This document shows positions 45,119 to 55,020 of a stretch of 64,000 nucleotides of DNA, in pieces. Source of the stretch: Ctenosaura bakeri (lineage: Eukaryota; Chordata; Lepidosauria; Squamata; Iguanidae). The stretch lies in contig CAOLHI010001149.1 of assembly GCA_948474755.1 (NCBI GenBank), positions 364,527 to 428,526 on the forward strand, given 5' to 3'. A model generated the notes under the pieces. That model searched no databases and was not told the origin of the DNA. It saw nothing but the letters and a program-made list of their open reading frames with translations. Numbering within the stretch: position 1 is the stretch's first letter; the number at the start of each line of letters is the position of its first letter. Made by a program: the position numbers and the translations under genes.

Positions 45119-46170
45119 AGTATAGTGGTCAGAGTTACTCCCATTTTGAAAACCGAGAATCATCTCATGCCTATTCATATTGAAATAACGGTATAAAGGA
45201 TTTGTACCTTTTGTCCCCTGTGCCAGTAGCATCCAACCATTGGCACAATGAGTAAATGGATAATGTGAAAGTCTGTTTCATATGATTCTTCTTTTGGGGA
45301 AAGAACCCTTTTTCTAGGGATGGGACAAATCCAGAATTTTCTGAATCAAAATCCAGATCTGAATCCCTGGAAGGTTCTGGGAATCCACAAATCTCGAATC
45401 TTTTGAATCCTTTTTTAAAAAGGGGTTTAAAAACCAACTTTTAAATTTCTTAAAAAACTCTTTAAGTTTTTTTTTTAAAGGAACTTTTTTTAAAAAAAAC
45501 TATTTTTTTGGTTGGTGGAGTTGAAAGATTTGGTTTGCCTATTTTTGCACAGGGATTCAGATTTGCACATCTCGAATCCTTGCTGAGGATTTGGTTGGCC
45601 CATCCCTACTTTTTTCTAAACAATGAGGCACTCTTACAAAAGACCCAGTTCACATGGGGGGGCTACATGTATGAGAGACATGAAGAGGGGTCTCCTCTTA
45701 CTCCTCCATTTCTATATCATACTCAGTTTAAAGCCATGTCCGTGTAACTGAGACAGATTATGAGTTACTGTACTTGCTCAAGGTCCCTTGATTTGGGCTA
45801 CTAACTTTTTTTTTTCTTGGTGCAACTCATAAGCAAGGGAAAAAAATGACAGGAAGCGTCCTATGTTCAGTTGCTGCTGTGCAACTATAAAAGTCCCCAA
45901 GTTTATCCTGAGGAAACAAAGTGCATCTTATCCATGGGAAAATGGATTATTGCTACTCATAGCAGGAAAAGGGCAGTCCATTGTAAGGTTGGTACATTAC
46001 TTCCCCTTTCTAATGTTTACACAAAAATTGCACAGAATATCCCCCCCCCTTAACTTCAAAGTCCAGAGCTTGCAAAAATTACTTCTTTGGACTCCAGCTC
46101 TCAGAATGTGCAAGTGACCAAGCTGGTTGGGAATTCAGCATGGATTCAGCATGAACATTAGGGAAGAAAG
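45119..46170. other. Unassigned intergenic sequence
   Basis: 45300-45610 contains repeated CGAATC / GATTCG motifs and A/T runs and looks like a diverged repeat. No gene. Confidence 0.35.
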
Positions 46171-46221
46171 TGAATGTAGGTCTGTGCTTACCTTTAATTT
46201 ATAGGACGTCCTGCTGTTTAC

Positions 46222-46274
46222 CTTCGTAAGGGTGTGGGGTCTTGGATCCAGGGGGTCTTATTTAGCCGCACATA
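46222..46274 (-). other. Candidate 53-nt exon, gene unknown
   Basis: Excellent acceptor (pyrimidine tract ttcccttcctttccag|TATG) and donor (TTACGAAG|gtaaac). The frame that stays open reads 'YVRLNKTPWIQDPTPLR'. It joins in frame to an ATG that is the last codon of the candidate exon at 46483. The peptide is not one I recognise. Transcript data are needed to decide; chance or a noncoding exon is possible. Confidence 0.35.
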
Positions 46275-46482
46275 CTGGAAAGGAAGGGAAAGGAAGACGG
46301 ATGGTCTTGTTTAGAAGATGAATCCTGAGCTTCAGGAAAAGAGGGATCCTGGATCAGCTTCATTTCTCCTTCCTGTCACCATCACATCCTCCTTCCCACT
46401 GTAGGCAGAGGCAGACGGTACCCTTCCCTCCCCAGAGGCCTACACAGCCTCCCAGGATGGGAATCTCATTCTTTGACCTTAC

Positions 46483-46640
46483 CATCCGTGGAGGCTTATA
46501 AATATTTACATCTCACTCATTCCTGATGCTCCTCAGGCAACACTCTCCCCCTCCCGCCACGTCCCTGCTGAGAAGAGCTGCACGCACACAGCCTTTCTCT
46601 GGCTCTCCGTGCGGATGTCTGTGACTCGCTCTCTCTCTTT
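46483..46640 (-). other. Candidate first exon ending ATG|gtaagg
   Basis: A donor CCACGGATG|gtaagg lies at 46483. Upstream sequence is GC-rich with a TATTTATAAG box near 46495-46505 and a small upstream frame (ATG at about 46523, four codons). The right-hand edge is arbitrary because the transcription start is unknown. The TATA-like box sits too close to the donor to serve this exon, which weakens the model. Confidence 0.25.
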
Positions 46641-46914
46641 CAGTCAACTTCTTTGATCTGGAAGCTGGGACTTGGCAGCCAAAATTACTTTCCACAAGGT
46701 CTTGTGAGCATACTGTTGCCTTCCCCTCCTTCCCTCCCCCCTTTCAGCGCTATCCAAGCAGTGTCTCTCCGGATGGAGGCACCCACTGTAGGACAATCCC
46801 ACCCCACCCCCGGGAGAGATGTGGGCAAGAACTGGAGAAAGGGAGACTTCACCCTTAACACAGTGCTTCTCAAGATACCCGATGGGGAGGGCTGGCATTT
46901 TTTCCCCCAGTGTG

Positions 46915-47072
46915 CCAGGCCAGCATGGTGTAGGGGTTGGAGCATTGGAGACCAGGGTTCACACTCTCTCAGCCTCAGAGGAAGAACCCCCTTTTAACAG
47001 ATCTTGCCAAGAAAACCCGATGATAGGGTCACAGTAAGTTGGAAATGACTTGAAGGCACACAAGAAGTAACA
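46915..47072 (+). mobile_element. tRNA-derived SINE
   Basis: GCCAGCATGGTGTAGGGGTT matches the tRNA-like head; AGTTGGAAATGACTTGAAGG and CACACAAG form the tail. The B-box region is partly deleted. Confidence 0.75.
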
Positions 47073-47149
47073 GCCAGGGATTGATACCATATTTGTGCCA
47101 TATTATTGTCATGTTTGCAATGTTTCCTGGAAACCTAATGTGAACTGGT

Positions 47150-47612
47150 ATGGAAGCTGGAATGTGTCCAGAGGAGGGCAACCAAAATGGTGAAGGGTCT
47201 GGAAGTCATGCCCTATGAGAAAAGGGTTAGGGAAATAGGTATGTTTAGCCTGATGAAAAGAAGGTTAAGAGGTGACATGATAGCCATGTTTAAATATTTG
47301 AAGGGATGTCATGGTGAAGATGGAACAAGCTTGTTTTCTGCTGCTCCAGAGACTAGGATATAGACTACAGGAAAACTACAGGAAAAGAGATTTCACTTAA
47401 ATATTAGGAAGAACTACCTGACAGTAAGAGCCATTCAACAGTGGAATATGGTGCCTCAGAGTGTGGTGGCGTCACCTTCTTTGGAGGTTTTTAAACAAAG
47501 GCTGGATGGCCATTTGCTGGGGAGGAGGCTTTGAGTGTGTGTTTCTGCATGGCAGAGGGTTGGATTCAATGGCCGTAGTGATCTCTTCCAACTCTATGAT
47601 TCTATGGGATGG
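47150..47612 (+). pseudogene. CR1 LINE 3' fragment
   Basis: Contains blocks coding for 'GLEVMPYEK' and '[16 protein letters not shown]' with frameshifts, and the CR1 terminal TCCAACTCTATGATTCTATG. Confidence 0.8.
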
Positions 47613-47984
47613 TTTCTGGGTCAGCACAAATCCACAGACTACTACTTTGGGAAGTATTGACCTGAGGGACCAAAGTAGCTTGGCCTTCTTCTTGTTCCAA
47701 AAGGAGGAGGGGAGGAATAAACTTGACAAACCTACCTATTGGAAGTCTGTTTGGCAGTTGGGCACACTGTACAACTGGCATTTTCCCCTGACCATCATAA
47801 ATTAATGAAGTTGTAACAAGTGGGAGGGTTTTTTTTTCTTAACCTGGTTAATTATGGGAGCTGTAGTCCCAAAATGGATTTTTCCTTGCTCTGGTCATGG
47901 TGAAGAACAGTATGGGTATTACTTAAGATTCTATGCATTTATCGTTGCCCATCGTGAAGCTGCCTCAAGACCCAACCTCTAAAC

Positions 47985-48211
47985 CAGCCTTTCTCAACCT
48001 TTTTTACCCTGGAGAAACCCTTGAAATAATGTTGATGTCTCAAGGAATCCCTACATTAAAAACAGAGGTTTCAGTGAACTACTGCATAAAAACTATATCC
48101 ACAGCTCAAAAAAAATACTTACTGGTATTTCTTTTTTAAAAAATCACAATCTCTTGTGGAACTCCTATGATATTGCAAGGAACCCTAGGATTCCAAGGTC
48201 GAGAAACTCTG
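47985..48211. mobile_element. hAT/Charlie-like MITE
   Basis: CAGCCTTTCTCAACCTTTTT and AAGGTCGAGAAACTCTG are inverted ends. Flanks CTCTAAAC (47977-47984) and CTCTGAAA (48212-48219) match at 6 of 8 bases. Confidence 0.8.
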
Positions 48212-49280
48212 CTCTGAAAAATCAGCTGGTCAGTCTATGATCCCATCTCCTATTACTTTTTTTAAAAAGCTGCTAAGGAGGAGATTGGATGCGAAAAGGA
48301 AAGAGCCCCTCTGGAGGGGGCTGGGTGGAAACACTGTATTTTGGTTGTCCTTTAAATCTCCCTTACCATTTCAATTATTTTCCCAATCTCAGTATTTATT
48401 CCTATTTGCAAAATGGAATAACAGGTGATATATCTCTCAAGATAGTGGTGGAGCGCCAATTTCCCCCCGCTAGCATTTCTCATGTATCTTTAATAACAGC
48501 CCATCACATAATTCTAAAATTTATTTGCTGCTTCAATATATGTCCTACACCTTCCATGCCCATTGGCTTTCCCAGGATAACTGAGAATTTAGCAACTAAG
48601 CCTTTTTTCCCCTGGCATAGGGAAAGTGTGGGAAATTTTCATCCATGAAATTTATGTGCATTTGGTTGCTATTATTGAAACAGGAGAAGACTAATTAAAA
48701 AGGCAGCATCGTTTGGTTACTAAGGGTAGATGACTAAAGTGTATACAGCAAGGGGAGGGAATCTCTGGTCTTCCCATAGTAAGGGATTGTGGAGATTTTA
48801 CTTCAGCAGCCATAATTGCCTAGCCCTGGTCAAGATGAGTTGGGCTGATGGGAGTTGGAAGTCCATCATATCCAGAGGCAAAGGTTCCCTAAACTTGGAA
48901 TAAAAGCTTTTTAAAAAATTACAACTGCTATATAACATGGCATATATTAACTCACACTCACATCTGCCAATACTTTGTCATGCCTGAAAGAGACAATTAG
49001 CAGTTTTGTCTGTCAGCCACAGTCATAAGCTCCCAATAACATGGTAGATCTACAGCCAGGAAAATTAGAGCCAGGTTGCCAAGTTTTGGGAGCAAGACAC
49101 CTGACCACACAGAAACCATACACACTGCTCAAAAATCTCACATTCTCTTTTACCAAAGGCTGTTGAACTAGTTAAAGGGATTGCCTTACCTCTTTTAATA
49201 GCTCTCTTTATTATAGTGCAACAGAGGATGTGGGGAAGGTCTGGGAATATATACAGCATGGGAGATTCATCAAGAATGTG
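48212..49280. other. Unassigned intergenic sequence
   Basis: Scraps of the short hAT-like MITE near 48745-48870; a donor-like AAAGAG|gtaagg on the minus strand near 49188. No gene called. Confidence 0.35.
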
Positions 49281-49332
49281 TGTGTGTGTGACAGAGAGAG
49301 AGAGACAGAGAGAGAGAGACAGACAGACAGAC
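49281..49332. repeat. Compound microsatellite (TG)n-(GA)n-(CAGA)n
   Basis: A GTGTGTGTG run followed by GAGAGAGAGA and CAGACAGACAGAC tracts. Confidence 0.9.
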
Positions 49333-50443
49333 CTCGACAGAAATCCTCTGCTTAGAGCAAAGAATTGATCCCAGATGGGTAAGAACCAGCAGGGTGGGGA
49401 GGCCTATATGTTTACACTACAGTCTGCAGTTGAGAAAATCTGGAGCTGAACACTCCACGCCCACCCTCTCGTGCCAAAGGTTTGCAAGAAATCCATCTGT
49501 ATTTAATTTCATCTCCTTTGGAGATGCCAGGTGGGTCCCCCATCCAGGGAAGGAGAATGCCCCATAATGAATGGCTCTCCTTTAAAAGTGGTTGACTCCT
49601 GTAGCTGCCAGGATGAATTCTATTGTGTTGGTGATTTTAACTTGTAAATCTCTTTGGTACTGTTTGTTCTTTGCTCAGTCCATGCCTAATTTTGAATCCT
49701 CCTGATTATTGTTCTGCCTCTGGGACATTTTTCTTCAAACGCAAAGGACAGTATCTTCTAAAACAGAAACATTATTATAGGGGACGCTTCTAGTTCAGCC
49801 CATGAAAAGACATTCACCTTCAATAATATGTAGTAATTGAGGGATTGGAACTTTTGAATTGCTCCTTGGTAGTAGAGTCAATTTAATTAGAGAAATTTAG
49901 CCCAAGCTGCTGCTCTCTGTCCCTAGCTATGCAGTCTGGGGATGATAGCAATTACAGTCAAATACATCTAGAAGTCAGCTTTTTGGGAGAAGGTTATAGT
50001 GTCAAACTAAGACTGGAGAGACCCATTCAAACCCCAGCTGTCAAGCTTGCTGAGTGATTTTGTTCTGAACACAGTCTAACCTACCTTGCAGGGCTGCGAT
50101 GAAGAAAAATGAGGTAGGAAGCAAGAACCACTTGGGGTTCTTTGAAGAAAGAGTGGAAGGGAATAGAATATGATATATGGAATATAAATGTTTTAACCAA
50201 TAATATAGGAATGGGGTGTTCCAAGCACTTAGCTATTTTCATTTCTGAAATGTTAAAAATTATGCTACACTTGCCCCTTCAAAGCTTTTGGAATTTCTTT
50301 CTGGGAGTATTTATCTCTGAGCTCCCTGGTTTTTGAAAGCACATTAAGACCTCCTGAAGGTGAAAGAAGTGAACAGTGGTTAGCAGTGAAGAAGCAAGAA
50401 GTGGGCAGTGGTAGTAGGGCTAGTTAGTTTGTGTGACTCACAA
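49333..50443. other. Unassigned intergenic sequence
   Basis: No recognised gene or repeat. Confidence 0.4.
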
Positions 50444-50622
50444 GCCATTTCCGCACTAGACTGTTATAGCGCTATGATTCCACTTTCAACATCCTATGGA
50501 ATCCTGGGGTTTGCAGTTTCAGGAGGGAACAGCCAGCCCCTCCCAAAACTGCAAACCCCAGGATTCCATAGGATGTTGAAAGTGGAATCATAGCGCTATA
50601 ACAGTCTAGTGCGGAAATGGCC
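50444..50622. mobile_element. Family A MITE with perfect arms
   Basis: Arms of about 76 bp (GCCATTTCCGCACTAGACTG inward to GGGGTTTGCAGTTT) are identical in reverse, around a loop of about 25 bases. CACA flanks the left end and follows GGC on the right. Probably the youngest family A copy here. Confidence 0.9.
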
Positions 50623-51002
50623 ACAGTGTCCTCCCTTTTGATTCTACCTATCCTGTCCCCTTTGTGATGCAAACTGATGATACTCTTAGGGATGTTTTTC
50701 CACCTCTTCCCTCCCCTCCCCTCCTCTCTCTCTCCAGCAATTTCATGGAATGCAGCTAGATTAGGAAAACATCCTGAGTAACTTCACTATCTTAGAATGG
50801 AGTTCCTATAATAAAGCCTTTTACTTTTTCTAAGCCAATAGTTCTTAAATTTTCTTTACCAGGGACCCCCTTGTAAATATAATTTTTTGCTGGGAACCCC
50901 CAAGACGTAACTCAATTTGTTGCCAGGGAGCTCCAAGATTTAACTCAAGATTTAAATATTTAAATTTAGATTTAAATAGTCAATTATTTATTTACTAATT
51001 AA

Positions 51003-51212
51003 AGACTTCTGGAGACTGGCATTCAAATCCCTGCTCAGACACTGGGTAACCTTGCATAAGTCATATTCTTTCAGTCTCAAAGGAAGGCAACGGCAAACCC
51101 CCTCTGAACAAATCTTACCAAAAACAAAAAAGCAAAAAACACCCAACCCTACAATAGGTACACCTTAGGGTTGCCATAATTTTGAAATGACTTGAAAGCA
51201 CACCACAACAAA
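51003..51212 (+). mobile_element. tRNA-derived SINE
   Basis: TTCAAATCCCTGCTCAGAC (B-box region) through AATGACTTGAAAGCACACC; ends in ACAACA. Confidence 0.75.
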
Positions 51213-51221
51213 TTGCCCCTT

Positions 51222-51385
51222 TGAAAAGTGACTTATAGTGACCATGAGACTTTTGTTGGCAAGATTTGTTGCTTTTGCTTTCTCCGAGGCTGAGAAAATG
51301 TGACTTGCCTGAGGTTACCCAGTGGGTTTCTGTGGCCAAGTGGAGGTTCAAACCACAGTTTCCAGAGTCATAGATTGGGTGTGTG
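51222..51385 (-). mobile_element. tRNA-derived SINE, opposite orientation
   Basis: GTGACTTATAGTGACCATGA to GGAGGTTCAAACCACAGTTTCC on the plus strand. It lies tail to tail with the copy at 51003. Confidence 0.7.
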
Positions 51386-51780
51386 CACATACCTGCCGTG
51401 TCCCTTTCGCAAAGGATGCAGGAGTGGGGATGCCAGTGCTGAAACTGCTCCCTCACTTGCAGTCTGGGCATCCACATGTACCTCCTGCTGTGTCCGTTTC
51501 ATTTGGGAAGTGGCAACAGGCAGTGTACACACACCCAAACTGCTCCATGTTTGCAAATGAGGAAGCAGTTTGGGTGTGCACACATGCCTACCACCACTTC
51601 CCCTCGTCACAGCAAACGAGGAAGCAAAGGCTGAGGAAACAGTTTGGCATCAATGTGCACTTCCTGCTGCTGCATTCTCCTTGCTGTTGGTGTCCAGCAA
51701 CAGTTTTGTGGACCCCCTGTGAGGACTCCACAGGGCCCCAGGGATCCCCCAATCCCAGTTTAAGAACCATTGCTCTAAGC

Positions 51781-53310
51781 TATTGATGTCTTTGCTCCAC
51801 AATCAGCATTAAAGCTCCCGTTTGCACGCATGCTGTCATTTATCTCACTTATATCTCACCTTCTTTCCCAATATGGGACCCAAGGTGGCAAGATAAAGAT
51901 CGGGTGATAGAAGATGGAGAAAAGGAAAGCAGGGTCAACCTCCCCCCTTCTCTTTCACTGAGCTTTCCTTCTCCCCAGGTGTCACCCATCAGGCTCTCCA
52001 CTGGGTCCTAGAAGAGGTAAGAAGGAAAGGAGGGCCATTCCCTTGGCTCAAGTGAGAGGCCAGCAGTTTTTGTATCCTCTTGTTTTTTTGCTGTTTGTAG
52101 TCTAGCTGGTTATATGACAAGAAGACCAACAATGGTCACACTATAGCTGATTATATGGAACCAGAGCTAGGAAGCTACTGTTATTGCTACTACCTGCAAT
52201 AACAAAGTGGTTTTAAAAAGTAACATAAAAAGTGGTAATGACCTTCCTTTAGTAGAAAAGATAATATTTGCTTGTTTCCTCTAAAACATTGTGAATAAAC
52301 AATACAATTTTTAAAAGTAATGTAAACAGCTCATAATCCCCTGTCTTTTCTGGTATAAAAAAGGAATGTCTTCTTTTTACTCTTAAAAATGTGTGTGTGT
52401 TGATCATCATTTAGGAGAATCTGAGACTGATTTTTTTTTCCAAAAAAAAAGATTCAAAAATAATATGTAAGTAATGAATTATGAACATAGCACTCATCTA
52501 AAGATGAGTAATGCCAACAAATTACTTAGAAAAATGTATTAATGCCAAAAATAATAATGAAAAGACAGGTGTCTTCTCATAGGCCAGAGTTTTAAATCAG
52601 TGCATGCATCAGTCTAGCAAAAGAACAAAGTACTCTATTTGCTGGCGTATAAGGCTCTCTTTCTTTCCTGAAAAATACTGTTTGAAAATGGGATGCATTT
52701 ATACTCCAGTGCATCTTCTACGCTGGCAAATACTATTTGCCGGCGTATAAATGGGGTGCGTCTTATATACTAGCAAATACAGTAACCAGTTTGGACCTAG
52801 AAGAACTATCTTTACAACAGTTCTACGAAAGATTAATACCTTGCAAAAATCATTGTCTTTTAGTCTTGCTCATATTCACCCTATTCACAAAACAGGACTA
52901 AGTGTCACATACACATGCACATCTGCCTCTATGTAGTGGTTGTAAAAGCGAATTCAAAAGGCACAGTGCAAACCTGTTTCCTTCTGTGTCTCACCCTTGC
53001 TTCAGGAGCCTCAGGTTGGCATGCATGTGGTTATCCCATTGTATCCTCACACTTATCTTGGTAACAACCAGGCCAAGAGTTGAGGACGTTCTTCCTTCCC
53101 ATAGATCCTAGGCCAGGACTACGGCCTCTGCAGCAAACTAGCATATTTCTTAGTGATATCAGGGCAGCGTGCATATAACACATTCAATCCCAGGTAGCTC
53201 CCAGAACTGCCACTTGGTTTATGCTGTGTTGGCACATACTCCCTGAGAAATAACAGATACTATCCGCAACCTGTGGGCTGTAACAAGTGGACATTCTCAT
53301 TAACAGACAA
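51781..53310. other. Unassigned intergenic sequence
   Basis: No gene recognised. Short repeat TACTATTTGCCGGCGTATAA appears in two related forms near 52630-52790. Confidence 0.35.
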
Positions 53311-53316
53311 TTTATT
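53311..53316 (-). promoter_or_regulatory. Candidate KIF17 polyadenylation signal
   Basis: AATAAA on the minus strand about 1.5 kb past the KIF17 stop. A nearer AATAAA lies at 54165-54170. I cannot tell which is used; 53.3-54.8 kb is otherwise free of recognised repeats, as a 3' UTR might be. Confidence 0.3.
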
Positions 53317-54823
53317 GTGCTTACATGAAAGGTAAAAATGAAAAAATAATAATAATGCACAGACAGTGTCTAGAAGTAATGTCTGAATTCTACATGGATC
53401 CAAAATGCTTGTTCAACTGTTCATCCAGAGGAAAATGTAACTATGCAAGTCAGAACCCCAGGTTTGGTTGCTGGGTGTGGATCTCGAAACAGACTTGATT
53501 TGCAAGCTTCTTCTGGTAGAATGCGAATAAGGCTATCTATGAGAATGCTGCTGAAGCTCTTGCTGCCACAAGGAAGGAGGGAAGCACATTCTGGATTGAG
53601 GTGATCTCAGTGCAGGTTGGAGCCCTTTGGAAGGCTCCATCATAGCTTGGTGTACATAGAATCTATATGGGCTTTTGAATGCCAGTGATAAGGGGCTGTG
53701 GGGTGTAAGAACACAGAGCTGTCTGTGCAGAAGAAATTAGGTAAGGAGTACTTCGTAGAGTCTATAGAGAGACTCAGTGCATTATTTCCCAACCTGCAAG
53801 ACCTAATAGCTTCCTTTCTCCCTTCACGTAACATCACATTGGTAGATGTATGAGGCTAGGACTCACCACTAAGTGCTGGGACTATGAGTGAAGTGCAAGA
53901 GAGAATCTCTGCTTGTTAGCAAGCTTCCAAGCCTATCTGCTCCTCAGGTGCTTCTGATGGGAAGACAGTCCTATCTAGTCTCCTCCCCTTATCCCTCTGC
54001 CACAGTTCCCAGCTAGGGGGTCAGCTGGATGGTGATTTGGCCAGGTTCTAGGAGGAATGCTATAGTTCCATCCTGCTGGCTTTCCACATACTACATGAAT
54101 TTCAGTGACTTAAAAAAATTAAGGTTCCCTTAACCTTCTCAGGTGGCAATTCTCTCTCCTGAGCTTTATTTTCCCTGGTGTTGCTCAAAATTGATCTCTC
54201 CAACCTTCTATCTAGAAAAGTTCCTCTTTTGGGCCTCATTTCATTCCTGAGCTGCCTCTATCATTTTTTCAGAAATGACTGTCCCTTTTCTCTCCTTCTG
54301 TCTCCCTTCTTAAGAATCCTCTAGACCAAAATCAAGATCTGAAGTGAGCTGAACAGGCAGGATGAAGCTACTATCCTGACATTGAGTTAAGGCTTTTGGT
54401 GGGGAGATGGCAGATTGTGCCCAACAATTTCCTGAGCTATTAGGAACAAAGTCAGTGCTTGGGTGTAATGGTGGAAGCCAAAGGTCCATCATCTCTAAGA
54501 ATTTTTAACCTACTTCTCCTGGGTTGGATTTCTGTTCCTCCTGCTGGTACAGAGATGAGTAGGAGAGAAAAATGACCCTGAAATGCAGTGTTACTACAAA
54601 ATGGCAAAAGGATGGTGAGAGGTACCAGCCCCAGCTTGAAGACGGAGGGCTGATTAGACTAACAATCTGTGGGAAGCGGCATTTAATTGCTTTCATTCTC
54701 CCACAAAGGGAAAGAAAAGCCACAGATCCCTTTGTAAAACAGCTGCAACACCAAGATAGTGTCAGCAAAGGAAGGCTAGATGGTGGCCAGAGAGAACAGG
54801 AAGCAGATCCACGGCCCCCAAAG

Positions 54824-55020
54824 TCAGAGGGGGTCTCCACTCAGGTTGTTCCGGCTTTTCTTGCGTTTTGTTTTGGCTGAAGGAGAAGAAAATTCCAAGG
54901 ATTCCAGGCGGAAAGGGCGTGGCTGGGGCATCTCCCCTGTCTGGGCAGGGGGAATTAGTGCCAGGCTGGAAGACAGGATAGAGGTGTTGTTGTTCATCAA
55001 AGGAGGTGAGGTATGAGAAG
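54824..55020 (-). CDS. KIF17: KIF17 last coding exon (tail, KRKK motif, stop)
   Basis: 197 nt from acceptor ctcttggcag|CTTCT to TGA. A serine-rich stretch is followed by '[16 protein letters not shown]' and '[17 protein letters not shown]'. The KRKK cluster and the final 'DPL' correspond to the human tail, known to act in nuclear/ciliary import and cargo-adaptor binding. Confidence 0.95.

Larger units (their letters stand above)
50836..51772. mobile_element. hAT/Charlie-like element carrying two SINEs
   Basis: CAATAGTTCTTAAATTTTC and CAGTTTAAGAACCATTG are inverted ends; flanks TTCTAAGC (50828-50835) and CTCTAAGC (51773-51780) match 7 of 8. Both ends carry the GGGACCCCC / GGGATCCCCC block. 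Two SINEs lie inside. Confidence 0.8.

Noticed and set aside
49160..49250. Minus-strand exon ending AAAGAG|gtaagg
   Set aside because: The acceptor side is weak and AT-rich; no frame or neighbour supports it.
26432..51385. tRNA genes from B-box-like GGTTCAAATCC motifs
   Set aside because: Each is followed by the same SINE body and tail; no cloverleaf could be drawn.
14100..54800. DDOST, SH2D5 or other human neighbours of KIF17 or ANGPTL6
   Set aside because: No exon with matching residues was seen in any frame of the supplied sequence.
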